Shown in pieces: positions 34,471 through 44,810 of a DNA stretch of 64,000 nt. Below the pieces are notes generated by a model. It did not search any database, was not told the origin of the DNA, and was given only the letters and a program-made list of their open reading frames with translations. The first letter of the stretch is position 1. Each line of letters opens with the position of its first letter. Source of the DNA: Bactrocera neohumeralis (lineage: Eukaryota; Arthropoda; Insecta; Diptera; Tephritidae); the NCBI RefSeq assembly GCF_024586455.1, contig NC_065921.1, positions 74,917,226-74,981,225 on the forward strand, written 5' to 3'. The position numbers were made by a program, and so were the translations under genes.

Positions 34471-35095
34471 AAATGGTATCGAATGCTTCAGTTTCATGCG
34501 TTTTTTATAGTTTCTAGTGAAATTTACGACACTGCTTGAACCAAAGATTTTTTAAAACTCTCCAAATTACTGCGAAATAATCGACAGGCTATATTCTCCA
34601 AATATGATCACAAGCTCTAGTCCAGTAGATCAAAATCTGGACTTCCTTACGTCCAAATACCTGCAGCTGTGAAACCAGGAACATTGCCTTTAAGCCCATG
34701 CTGGGTGGCTTTTGCCTTGTGTGCTGGAGCAGAACTTTGCTCTAAGATTCAATGTTCTCCAAATATATCCAAATAGAGTTCCTTTCTTAAAAGTCTGTTT
34801 TTGACAGATCGCTTGTGAGTCGTGTCCAGCTGTCAGATAATTTTTCTTCATTATTTTTTGGCATTTCATCATGGAAAGACTTACGCCTAAACATTGTTTA
34901 CATGTCATTCAAATTTATTACGAAAATTCACCTTCTGTAAAGAACGCTTCGCTCAACCTATGGTCTACATAATCGGTCTACTGAGCGTACTATTCGCAAC
35001 ACTATCACCCATCTTGAGATCCAACATTAATTTTTGGTTAATATTAGATTGAATGGATCACGTCCAGCACGCAGTGTTTAAAATATAGTAACCGT
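34471..35095. other. No recognised gene
   Basis: Unique-looking or too decayed to name. A minus frame at 34690-34908 has no domain. Confidence 0.35.
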
Positions 35096-35099
35096 AGGT

Positions 35100-35870
35100 G
35101 AGAGTGTGCATGAAGACCGAGACTCGAAAGTCAATTCGACGCCGTTCGCAGCAACACGGGCGACTTGGCGCATTTTACGTCGAGATCATAAATTGAAATC
35201 GTACAAAATACAGCTTGTGCAAGAACTGAAGCCACTCGAGCTTCCTAAGCGACATCGCTTCGCTCTATGGGCTCTTGAAAAGTTCCAAAAAGATCCGACG
35301 TTTTCGAGGCAAATTTTGTTCAGCGTTAAGGTGCATTTCTGGCTCAATGGGTATAGTAATTTGCTAAATTAGTGCTTTTGGGACGAAGAGCAACCTGAAG
35401 AGATTCAAGAACTGTCAATTCATTCAGAAAAAAACGGTGTGATGTGGTTTGTGGGCCGGTGGAATCACCGCTCCATATTTCTACAAAATGATGCCGCTGA
35501 GATCGCATTTGATGCTTGAAATTTAAGCTCTTGAACTCGACGACCTTTGTTGACAATAAAACGGCCTCACTTTCCACATATCGTATCAATCCATAGACTT
35601 AATGAAAGAACACTTCGGATCTTGTGATATCACACAACTAGGCTTTTTCTTTTGGAGATACATCTCTAAAGTTTAAGGTCTATGCGGACAATCTCATTTC
35701 GATTCAGGCCTTGGAGCAAAACATCACGCGTATCATACGCCAGTTATCAGTTGAAATGCCCGAACGAATCATCAAAAAGTGGACTTAACGGATGGACCAT
35801 CTAAGACGTAGGCACGGCCAACATTTGAAAGAGCTAATCTTCAAAAAAGGTTGTGATTTCGAATGATTAT
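35100..35870 (+). mobile_element. Tc1/mariner-superfamily (DUF4817/DDE_3 type) transposase relic, copy 4
   Basis: The plus strand reads ATRATWRILRRDHKLKSYKI and QLVQELKPLELPKRHRFALW (end of the N-terminal DNA-binding half), a VKVHFWLNGY block (from DEAHFWLNGYVN), VMWFVGRWNHRSIF, FLQNDAAEIA (remnant of FQQDGAT), then KEHFGSCDITQLGFFFWRYI and KVYADNLISIQALEQNITRI. Frameshifts occur between blocks, but nearly the whole transposase is represented. Confidence 0.8.
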
Positions 35871-35880
35871 AAACATTCCC

Positions 35881-36530
35881 CATTAAATTTGAAGTTTATG
35901 CTTTTTTTTTAAAGTAGGGAACCTAGAAGTGGATTACCCTTTATTGCTACCGGTTTTTGATGGAAGGGACTGCAGGAACGTGATTTTAATATATGTACAC
36001 TAATCACACGCTTACACAATGCGGCTGACGGATAGAGATGACTGCAGGAAATGTCAGAATCAAGACAAGAAACAATGGACCATCTCTTGTGCCCTTGTTC
36101 CGCATTGGGAACGGTATGAGAGACTGGAAGTGGTATTGTTTGTGAGAAAACTCCTTATTACATTTGAAGTTTATGTGGTTTTTCTTTAAAAAAAGTAAGG
36201 AACCCCGAAATGGATTACTCTTTATAAAGTTGCTACCGGCTGATAGAAGCAACTTTAGGAACATGGTTGGAGTACACACTGGTTACACACCTATAGAATG
36301 AGGCTGACAGATAGAGATGACTGCAAGAAATGTCACGATCAAGACAAGGAAACAATAAAGCACCTTTGTGCCTTTATTCCGCATTGGGAACGGTATGAAA
36401 CACTGGAAGTGGTATTGCTAGTGAGACCACAGAGTCTGTTGAAACTTGCGTCAAGTCCAGGTATCCTGGAGGTTGACTACACTTCATGGACTTCGTATTG
36501 GAAATCCATTTGGTAAAGCAAAGGACCAGA
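35881..36530 (+). mobile_element. LINE C-terminal zinc-knuckle relic, tandemly duplicated
   Basis: The second unit reads MRLTDRDDCKKCHDQDKETI, KHLCAFIPHWERYE, LLKLASSPGILEVDYT and a stop at about 36516, as in jockey-like ORF2 C-termini (CRKC.....ET..HLLC.CP). The first unit (from 35881) covers the same sequence up to the GGAACGGTATGAGA block and then restarts at about 36151. The repeat period is 275-279 bp. Confidence 0.75.
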
Positions 36531-36544
36531 ACTAGTTTATGCGT

Positions 36545-37387
36545 GGCTCATTAGCTTAGCGGACTAACCTAACCTTATCTAGTGTAAAAAAATAGTTAAG
36601 GGGCACTGAAAATCTACGGACCTCCAAAGTTTATGTGTAAACTAAATTGCCTGCATTTGAGCTCAGGAAAACACAACACTACAGGGCTGTGCACGACCTA
36701 TACCAATTCGCTTGCGCTGACAGCTGAAAATACCTACACGAAATCAAAAGCCACGCACACACCTGTAATTACATATGTATATTTGTCGGAGTATAAGATT
36801 TTGTATTTGTCTGCGTTCATGAGTGTGTGCGTGTTATCAGCGCGAATTTCGGCAGTGGCGCTTATCACTTGTTGGCCACCACGTGCCTGCCGACGCGCTG
36901 GGCACATTTTTCAGCAATGTTGTTGTAAGCACAACAACAATAACAACCATATATAGCAAAGCAATGCGCTCACACATACAAATGCAAACGGGCTTAAGCG
37001 CTCTCTACAACAATAACTGTTATACAAATGCGCCACGCGCTTGCGTCACAAGTGTGCCACTTCCACGGCGTTCCGGCCGTTTACTACGCGCGCCAAATTC
37101 ATTCATAAAACTTGTTGCCGCACACAACCCGTCCGGTTGTTGGTAAAGCTCAGTACGAAATGGGCTGACAAGCCGAAAAGGCCTTTAGCTATGCGCGTGA
37201 CTACGCCAGCCCAGTGCATGTTGTACGTTCCCATGTATGCGCGGTGTGTTTATGGGTGTGTGTGTGTGTGTCTGTTTGACTGTGTGTGATGCTAGCCGAG
37301 CAGCTGCCGCCTTGCTTGCTGGCTTCTGCGACGAACAGTCTACGGTTATCCTTTCGGCGGTGCAGTACGTAAGCGCGGATTGTGCGT
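36545..37387 (+). promoter_or_regulatory. Candidate upstream region of the predicted promoter
   Basis: Non-repetitive apart from CAACAA runs (36920-36945) and a GT run at 37256-37288. It is GC-richer than the flanks and lies just 5' of the Inr/DPE pair. No TATA box is visible near -30 (about 37365). Frames in it have no domain. The regulatory role is inferred from position only. Confidence 0.35.
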
Positions 37388-37426
37388 TCAGTTCAGTTTG
37401 GAAGCTGTGTGCGTCTCGTGTGGACA
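37388..37426 (+). promoter_or_regulatory. TATA-less Inr + DPE core promoter
   Basis: Two overlapping initiator motifs TCAGTT lie at 37388-37393 and 37393-37398. Taking A at 37395 as +1, GGACA at 37422-37426 falls exactly at +28 to +32 and fits the Drosophila downstream promoter element (RGWYV). The base at +24 (37418) is G, which is also favoured. DPE function depends strictly on this spacing, so the combination is unlikely by chance at any one site, though a 64 kb window will give a few matches. Confidence 0.6.
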
Positions 37427-38543
37427 GACACTCCGTGTTGTATTTGGTGTAAAGCGCAACAACAAAAGTTGTAAAAAAAAAAAACGGAAAAATCATAAGT
37501 GAAGTGTGGCGAAAAAAGTTAGCGGCACACCTCTGTACTTTGTGTGGCAAGCTGGAGTTTCAGCTGTCAGCCGCACATTCTGGAGCAGTTGAGTTACTGC
37601 TTGTTGTTGTAACTGCTGTTGTAGTTGATTTTCAACACGAATTTCGTGCAAATTTATATTCGCGAATAATACTTTGTAAGCGTGCGTTCGAAACAAAAAA
37701 AAAAATTAACGGTAAATACTGTTGTGCTCGCAAAACAAAAGTTTTCACACACACACACATGAAATTGGAGTGTGTTGTAGCCGTGTGGCATTGAAGCAAA
37801 AGTCAAAAGTTGTTAATAATAAACGCGGAAGGAAGTTCGTTAGTGTGCTGCGGCATGTGGCTTGTGGCGCACACACACCAAACATACACACATACATGCA
37901 TACAACTCTCCAAAGACTCAGCTACGCCAGTTGGCCAATTCACAACTAGTTTGCGCAAGAGTTTCGCCAATAGTTTAGCAACTTTTGCTGCAACCAAACC
38001 GGAGTTCGTAAAGTGTTTGCGTATTTACCCAGTTGTTGTTGTTGTTATTGTCACGGCAAGTGAAAATTTATACACAAATACATATAAGCGCATATTGTCC
38101 CGTTTGTTGTGCGTTTTCGTGTGTGTGTCTAAAAGGGTTTCAATCAACTCAGCGCCAATCCCCAGCGGTTCGTGCCGTTCATACGTTCGCGTTACGTGCT
38201 TTATGTTTGCCAGTTATGCTATCTCACGCCCATAAAGTGCGCAAAGCAGCGCTCAAATATTATATTGTCAAATAAATACAAAAGCAAAGTGTTTTGTTTA
38301 AAGTGTTTGGTTCGAGAAAACAAAGAAAAAATTGCTTCGTGTATGAAATAAAAATTTTCAAGTGCATAAAATATTTAAGCGCATTAAAAGAAAATAAAAA
38401 TAATATTTCCTTTGTGTTGACCTTTGCTGTGCGCGCTCAAAGCTTTTGTGTTACTAATTTATTCACAGACAGCTTGGGAATTGCTGCAAACTCACCATCA
38501 GGCTCGTGCACGAATATTTATGCGAATGGGAATGCATTGAATG
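37395..38543 (+). other. Putative first exon (long leader) of a host gene
   Basis: It starts at the predicted initiator and ends at the consensus splice donor ATG|GTGAGT (38543/38544). The sequence is A-rich on the plus strand, with AACAAAA and AAAATAAAAA runs typical of fly 5' leaders, and is free of recognised transposons. It contains many short upstream-type open frames (for example 37504-37794, 37810-38235, 38294-38551), none with a domain. An ATG (38541-38543) abuts the donor, so a start codon at the exon end is possible. The downstream exons are not identified. Confidence 0.45.
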
Positions 38544-40800
38544 GTGAGTGAATATGGTGCTTAAAAGATGCTTTTTAGTTTTGAAAACTTTCTTTATTAA
38601 ATTTTTTCTTTGTTTTTAAACTATTTTTTGTTTTAGTTTTATTTTTTAATAAATTAAATATTTTTGTATTTAAAAATTTTTTTGCTTTTAACTCTGTCTT
38701 TATTATTATTTATTTTTTTAAGAGGGTATTCTTGTCTAGGATTTTGAAAAAAATCGATTTTTTTTGCATATCTTGAAAAGTTGGACTTTCAAAAATATGA
38801 CCTTGGAAGGATTTTTGAAAATTCGTCTTATTTTCGGAGAAACAGCCGATTTTGTGACGTAGCGTCCGTGTTCACTAGAATTGTCTCCTAAACTTTAAAC
38901 GCGTTTTTCTCAAAACTGACTTTTTCGGAACGATACCCACGATTTCTCAGGTTCTACTGAACAGATTTACTTGAAATTTTTATAGAGTCTTCTTTATAGG
39001 CTTGTCTATGGTTGGAACTAGCCCCATCCCCAAATTTTTATTTTTATTATTTTTAAAAATTCGAAATAGTCAGAAAAAGTGATCCAAAAAACCTTTTTTT
39101 TCAGGCAGTCGCCATTTTGTGAAAAAATTTTTTTCCCACTTTTCCGTAGTTCCGGCCATTGCGACATTATTCTAGATTAATAATATTTTTCTTTTTTGGT
39201 TTCAGATAACTGGGAGGGTTGAAATCATGGTTATGGTCACGTGGAAATTTTTAGAGACCCCCCACTTCGTCAGCTCATAATTTTTGAAATTTTTTACATT
39301 TTTTAGTTTTAATTTTTTTCTGTACTCTTCTAAAATTAACAAATAACTAATAAAAAAATGTATAATAAAAATATTAAGTGCCTTTTTTACGACACTTTAA
39401 GAATTAGCTGAAATTCATGTTTCTAGACCAGAATACCCACTTAATATTTAATATTTTTTAATTTTTTAATTTTTTTAAAATTTTTTTTCAACATTTTCTT
39501 GCTGTTTTCAACTTATTAATTTTGTATTTTTTGTTTTAAATTATTTTTTTGTAAACTTCTTCTCTTATTATGTTTTTTAACATAACTTTCTTATTTTTTT
39601 CTTATTATTTTCTTATCTTTTGAAAAATCTTTTAATTTATCAATTTTTGTTTAGTTTTTAGAACTAGTTGTATGTCTTAATTTCCTGCTTTTTAACTTTT
39701 ATTATTTAATTTTTTTGTTTTATTCTTTAAACTGTTGCTATGTACCTTTAAAGCAACTTTTTAATATTAATTTTTTTTTGTTTTTTAAGCGTTTTTCTGT
39801 TAAAATAATGTTAAATGTAATGTTAATGTTAAATACCTTTTTTTAAATTTTTTTTGGTTTTGAAAACTTTTTGTGTATCTGTTAATTTCGTTTTAATTAG
39901 TTTTTATTTCTGGAAACATTTTATTTATTTTATTTTTTAACTTTTTTTTTCAAAACTGTTTTATTTTTTAAACTTTTTTGTGTTTTTAAAATTTTTTATA
40001 TTTAAGATAACGTATTTTATTTGTTAAATTTCTTTTTCTAAACTGTTTGTTAATTTTCGTTTTAATTATTTTTTATTTCTTAAAACGTTTTATTTACTTT
40101 TTTTTTACTTTTTTTGAAAACTGTTTTATTTTTTTAACATTTTTGTGTTTTCAATATTTTTTTTATTTAAAAAAAAACGTTTTTTGTGTGTCTAAATTTC
40201 TTTTTCTAAACTTTTTACTTTTAACGTTTTTATTGTTTTCAACTTTTTTAGTTCAAAAATTTTATTTTATAATATTACCATTTTGTTTTTTAAACTAATT
40301 TTATTTTTCTTTTTTTTTTAATTTCTTTTTCTAAACTGTTTTTACTTTTAAATTATTTTCTTGTTTTCAAATTTTTTGTTTCGAAAACTATTTTATAATA
40401 TTTTACCATTTTGTTTAAAACTAATTTTTTTTCTTTTATTTTTTTGGGGGTTTTTCAACATGTTTTTATTTGTTCAATTTTGTTTATTTTGCAAAATTTT
40501 TATATGTTATTTGTGTATGTTTAAACTTTACTTTTATAACCTCTTTTATTTATTTTTTTTAACTTTTTGTTGTGTTTTTAATTTTTTATTATATTTAGAG
40601 AACTTATAGGTTTTAAATATTTCTATTTTTAAATTTTTTATTTTTTTTATGATTTTAATTTTTAAATATTTTTTGTTTTTAAACTGTTCAGATAATGAAA
40701 TTTTATTTAGAAGTTATATTATTTTATTTATTATATTATTATGTTGCTAAAATATGAACAGAAATAATTTTTATAAAGCATTTTTAAATCTAAGTTAGCT
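38544..40800 (+). other. T-rich presumed start of intron 1
   Basis: Apart from the inserted element at 38718-39444, the plus strand is extremely T-rich (long TTTTTT runs, few A or G runs of equal length). Open frames at 40047-40609 are Phe/Leu repeats produced by this composition. No coding signal. Confidence 0.5.
38718..39444. mobile_element. TTAA-flanked MITE with 18-bp inverted ends
   Basis: TTAA at 38718-38721 and at 39441-39444 flank a 719-bp element. The left end is GAGGGTATTCTTGTCTAG (38722-38739); the right end in reverse complement is GTGGGTATTCTGGTCTAG (39440-39423), 16 of 18 matching. Duplication of TTAA is the hallmark of piggyBac-type transposition. The interior is noncoding and less T-rich than its surroundings, so it is a later insertion. 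Confidence 0.8.
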
Positions 40801-41585
40801 CTATTGTGGCTGAGTGCACAGTTTTTAGAAGTAACTCTAAGTATCCAGCTCCATTTTCTGTGCTTTTGGGAAGCTTATCTGGACTTTGTGTGTTAATACT
40901 TTCTGTTCGATCAGCTCCATCAGTTTATCTTTGAACTCGTTTTTCCTCAAAATGCAATTTTCAGAGTCGCTTGAGTGATTATCTTAATTGTGATTATGAT
41001 GTGATGATCTACATACAGATAGTTTTTCATACAAGGACTTCAGTTTTTTAATCTGTTCGAAAACGAATTGTGGCAGGCCAAAGTCGACCAAAATTTCAAG
41101 AAAATTTTCTACCAAAAATTGTAGGCTGTATTAATAGGTTATCCCTTAAGATATTAAGTATAATTCACGAAATTGGAATATTAGTTAAAAAAGATGGCTA
41201 CACCAATTGTTAGTCATATCATCGAAAACCAAAGTGTTTATTAAAAAAATATATTATATTTTTCTTCGAAAATGTCGATATCTGCTAAACTCATCGCTTT
41301 TGCTATATAAGTACGGCAAAACCAAGTTTTCTGGATATTGTTATCCATCGGATTACTTTAATGCCTTAAGCAATAATTCATACCAACTTTCCCAAATGTA
41401 AACTCATCACGATGCTCATTTATATGTACATACATATTTTACATGGTATCCGACGTTTCCTTTTTGGTATTACAAACTTCATATTAAACTAAGGTATACA
41501 TAGGGTATAAAAATTAAATTCGTTCAGTACCCAACGGATTATGAAATAAAATACCTTTTTAATCCATAACCCAACTACTTTTGAC
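40801..41585. other. No recognised gene
   Basis: Unique-looking AT-rich DNA. TATGTACATACATA near 41423-41436. No domain in any frame. Confidence 0.4.
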
Positions 41586-41589
41586 TTAA

Positions 41590-41860
41590 TTCAAGCTTGC
41601 TAACCGTCATCTAAGTTTCCATACACTTGTTATAAGCCTGAGCTGGGATGGCCTTCAGTGCTTTAAGCGTATTTTGGTTTTTCAGTTTCGAATCATTTTT
41701 GGAGCGCCATTTGAACAGTTTTGACGTCATATTCATGAACCATGAATATTCGTTATTTATTGAGAAAGCAGCCAATTCTGCCTGAAAAGCACTACCGGTT
41801 AGTCTAAAACTGGAGTTGACGGAGAGCTGCTTATGGAAAACTTTCCCTCCAACCTTCACT
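41590..41860 (-). mobile_element. Composite relic: LINE RNase H piece joined to mariner tail
   Basis: One minus-strand frame (41859-41611) reads VGGKVFHKQLSVNSSFRLTG and AFQAELAA (RNase H, as at 26.6 and 49.8 kb), then WFMNMTSKLFKWRSKNDSKL and LKALKAIPAQAYNKCMETWM (the first catalytic region and C-terminus of the mariner type seen at 52.2-53.2 kb, with the middle deleted). The joint, near 41760, is in frame. Confidence 0.75.
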
Positions 41861-42405
41861 CCTAGTTTTGACGCATACGTGGAAAGCTCACTACGTCTCG
41901 CCTCCAGCGACTACTCTAGCCACAAGTAGCCTTAGTGACGTAGTGTTCCAAGTTCTCAGAAATGCAGTTAAATGGAGGAGAGAATTTCAGTGTTCCCCTT
42001 TTCGAACCCCTTTTATACCCGACATCCTTGAACCTTAGAGCGCACTTCGCAGCAATACACCTGCCGGCAACTCACATGAGTCAAGTTTTCGATGACTTCC
42101 TGAGCTCTACCGGATGCTTTGTGCCACTTGTGTTTGTGATAGAATATACTTCCTTAAATACTTTTTCAAAATTTTCTATAATTTCGTTGCCGTGATTCTA
42201 TTTTGGAAATGTCTAATTGTAAAATCGCGAAGATGGTACTCACTCTATAATATATTTCTATCAAGAATATCCTTGTATTTCAAATTCCACAACTGACTAT
42301 TACAAGCCACTTTTTACTTGACTAATATGATATTAGTAAAGTAACAGTATTATAATAATGAGAGGTTAGTGACTAGAATAAGCTCGAGAGCCCTAAATTT
42401 CCTGC
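41861..42405. other. Probable decayed LINE flank, then unassigned
   Basis: 41861-42100 on the minus strand is upstream of the RNase H piece and has faint similarity to the region upstream of RNase H at 49.4-49.7 kb. 42100-42400 has nothing I can name. Confidence 0.35.
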
Positions 42406-42409
42406 CGGG

Positions 42410-42630
42410 GCAGGTGTGAGCTGCAGACCTCACCCGCCTTATTCACCAGACTTGTCTCCCTCCGATTATAATTTACTTTCATCGATGGGAGTTCGATTCC
42501 TATTCGGAAGTCGAAAAATGGTGTCAGATTGGTTTGCTTCAAAAAACGAACATTTCTGTTGGCATTATATCCACAAAATTTCCAGAAAGGTGGTCAAAAT
42601 TTGTTAAAGGCAATTGTGAATAATTTGAAC
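42410..42630 (+). mobile_element. Mariner transposase C-terminal relic
   Basis: The plus strand reads HPPYSPDLSPSDYNLLSSMG (third catalytic aspartate block) and then, after a small shift, DWFASKNEHFCWHYIHKISR, matching W...FA.K...F...GI.KLP.RW of mariner C-termini. The rest of the element is absent. Confidence 0.8.
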
Positions 42631-43790
42631 TTATGAAGCATTTTAGGAATGTTTTTTTATTTCTATACCCGATTCACTAACGCTGAGTGATCCAAATAGA
42701 AACTGTTTTCTTCTAAAAACAGATTTTAATCCACCCAAACGAATTGGGAAAATACTTGAAAGCTTAAATACTATATTTATGTGCATCGACCGGCATCCCA
42801 CACGCCGCTTGGCCAATTTATCAAAAGTATTTCTATGCAAATTCGTTTGCAAGCGCAGCAGCAAACTAACGGCGAATGAACTCAGCATAAAGAATGCAGC
42901 TGCATGAAGCTTTTTTGCCACCTGAAGAGAAGCGAAAATATATTATTTTCACTTTTTTCTTGTATCGTGGATGTCGAATATGAAAGTGGAAAACTCCAGT
43001 TGCAAGGCAAAAGGCTTTGCCGAAAGCGCTGATAAACGAAATGAATAGCGAATATTTTGGCAAAGCGGAATTAAAATGTAAATGCATTTAAATAGACAAA
43101 AATGTACTAAGCGAAAAAGGAAAGGTGGTCAGAATGGGCAAGACTATTTAAAAGGGTTGCTTTGTGCAACAAAAAGTAGCAGAAAAATGGCAGCTGATAT
43201 GCGCATATTCATGTATGGTTTTAAATATTTTGAAAAGAAACAAAGAAGTGCTGCCAACAGTCTCCATATAACTGTTTTTTGCCACAAAAATGTTTGCAGT
43301 TTTAACCTTATTTTCATTTTAGTAATATTGCATGCCAATAAATTGTTTGTGAAATGCAAAATTCAGTGCAAGCAAAGCGAAATAAAAATTTTTAAAAAAT
43401 ATTTTTTTCGGTTCACTAAATATTTGCGCTATCAAGGAGCAAAATGCATGCAAATTGCTATATGCTAACTGGCGTTATTCTGGGCCTGAGGGCCTAGAAA
43501 TGGCGCAAAATTGTATGAAAGCGTTTATTTGTATAAATTTATTAATTTCGGGTATAGGTGACCGATAGGTAGGTCGAGTGTGAACAATATATTAATATTT
43601 TCAATTTAATTTTGAAACGTTTTCAATGAATTTTATTTAATTAATAAAAATAAAGTTTCATCGCTATTTTTTCTTTGAATTTGATTGTTTCATAACTGGT
43701 ATGTATTGCCATTTTGTGAACGACTAAGGCTTGCTTTCAAGAGTTCGAGTTGAAATGCTTTAATTGATATTATATACCGATTACATACTT
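42631..43790. other. No recognised gene
   Basis: Unique-looking DNA. Frames at 43082-43468 (+) and 42643-43087 (-) are Lys/Asn- or Phe-rich with no domain. Confidence 0.4.
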
Positions 43791-43803
43791 TACTTTCAGG
43801 CAT

Positions 43804-44800
43804 TTGGTATTCAGCACCTCATTCAGCTATCACTAGCTTAAGCTGAATAAGTGAATTTGTCATTCAGCACATCATTCAGCTATCACTAGCTTAAGCTGAA
43901 TAAGTGCTGAATGATCTCAGAAAAACTGAAAAGCCATGAAACTGCAGCGTTGGTGTATTTAGGGTTATTTCTTAAAAATTTATTAAAGGAAAGTAATTTT
44001 TGAAATTCCCGTGAATCATTTTAATAATTATATGCAGGAAAACCTTATATTGGTATTCAGCGCGTTATTCAGCCTGATTTAATTTAGCTGAATATGTGCA
44101 AATGATATTCAGCGCCTCATTTAGCTACATCGAGCTTAAGCTGAATAAGTGTATTACTAGGTTAAGCTGAATGACAGCAGAAAAGCCATGCAACTGCTGC
44201 GTTGGCGTGTCTATGCTTATTGCTTAAAAACTTATGAATTGAAAATATTTTTACACATGCCCGGGAAATATTTAAATGATTTTAAAAATTATATGAAGAC
44301 AAACATTAATTAAGTTTTTTTGTTAAACATAAATGTTTGTTAATTTTAACAAACATATAACTAGCTAATGCTAGACAACATGCTTTCGAGTTGAATTTTC
44401 AATAAATAGCAACTGCTTACAACATTTTTAGGCGCTTTGGTATTCAGCGCATTATTCAGCTATTAATTGTTTAAGCTGAATAAGCTTTGGTATTCAGCGC
44501 ATTGTTTAACTGGAACTAGCTTAAGCTGAATAAGTGTTGAATGATAGTATAAAAGCTGAAAAGCCATGAAACTTATGCGAAAGTGTTTTTACGGTCATTA
44601 AAAAAAACTAAATAAAAATATTTTTAAAATCATTTTTCACAATATTTAAATCATTTTGAAAATTATACGAAGCTAAAAATTTAATAATTTGTTTGCTTTT
44701 TAACCGGATTTGGAGTTATAATGTCTTAAATTACAACCATACACGTCTTTTCGGGCGTTTTGCTATTCAGCGCCTTAGCTGAATAAGTGCTGAATTGTAG
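43804..44800. repeat. Array of ATTCAGC/GCTGAAT dyad modules
   Basis: Modules of the form GGTATTCAGCGC...ATTCAGCTA...TTAAGCTGAATAAGTGCTGAAT recur. ATTCAGC starts at 43809, 43862, 44055, 44107, 44442, 44492 and 44765. They are followed by shared GAAAAGCCATG(A/C)AACTGC...GCGTTGG(T/C)GT tracts and AT-rich spacers with an ATTATATGAAG-type block. Spacing is irregular (about 250-390 bp). Each module can fold because ATTCAGC and GCTGAAT are complementary. No coding potential. Confidence 0.8.
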
Positions 44801-44810
44801 CAGAAATGCC

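Noticed and set aside
40047..40609. Phe/Leu-rich frames resembling membrane proteins
   Set aside because: They are translations of poly-T-rich DNA.
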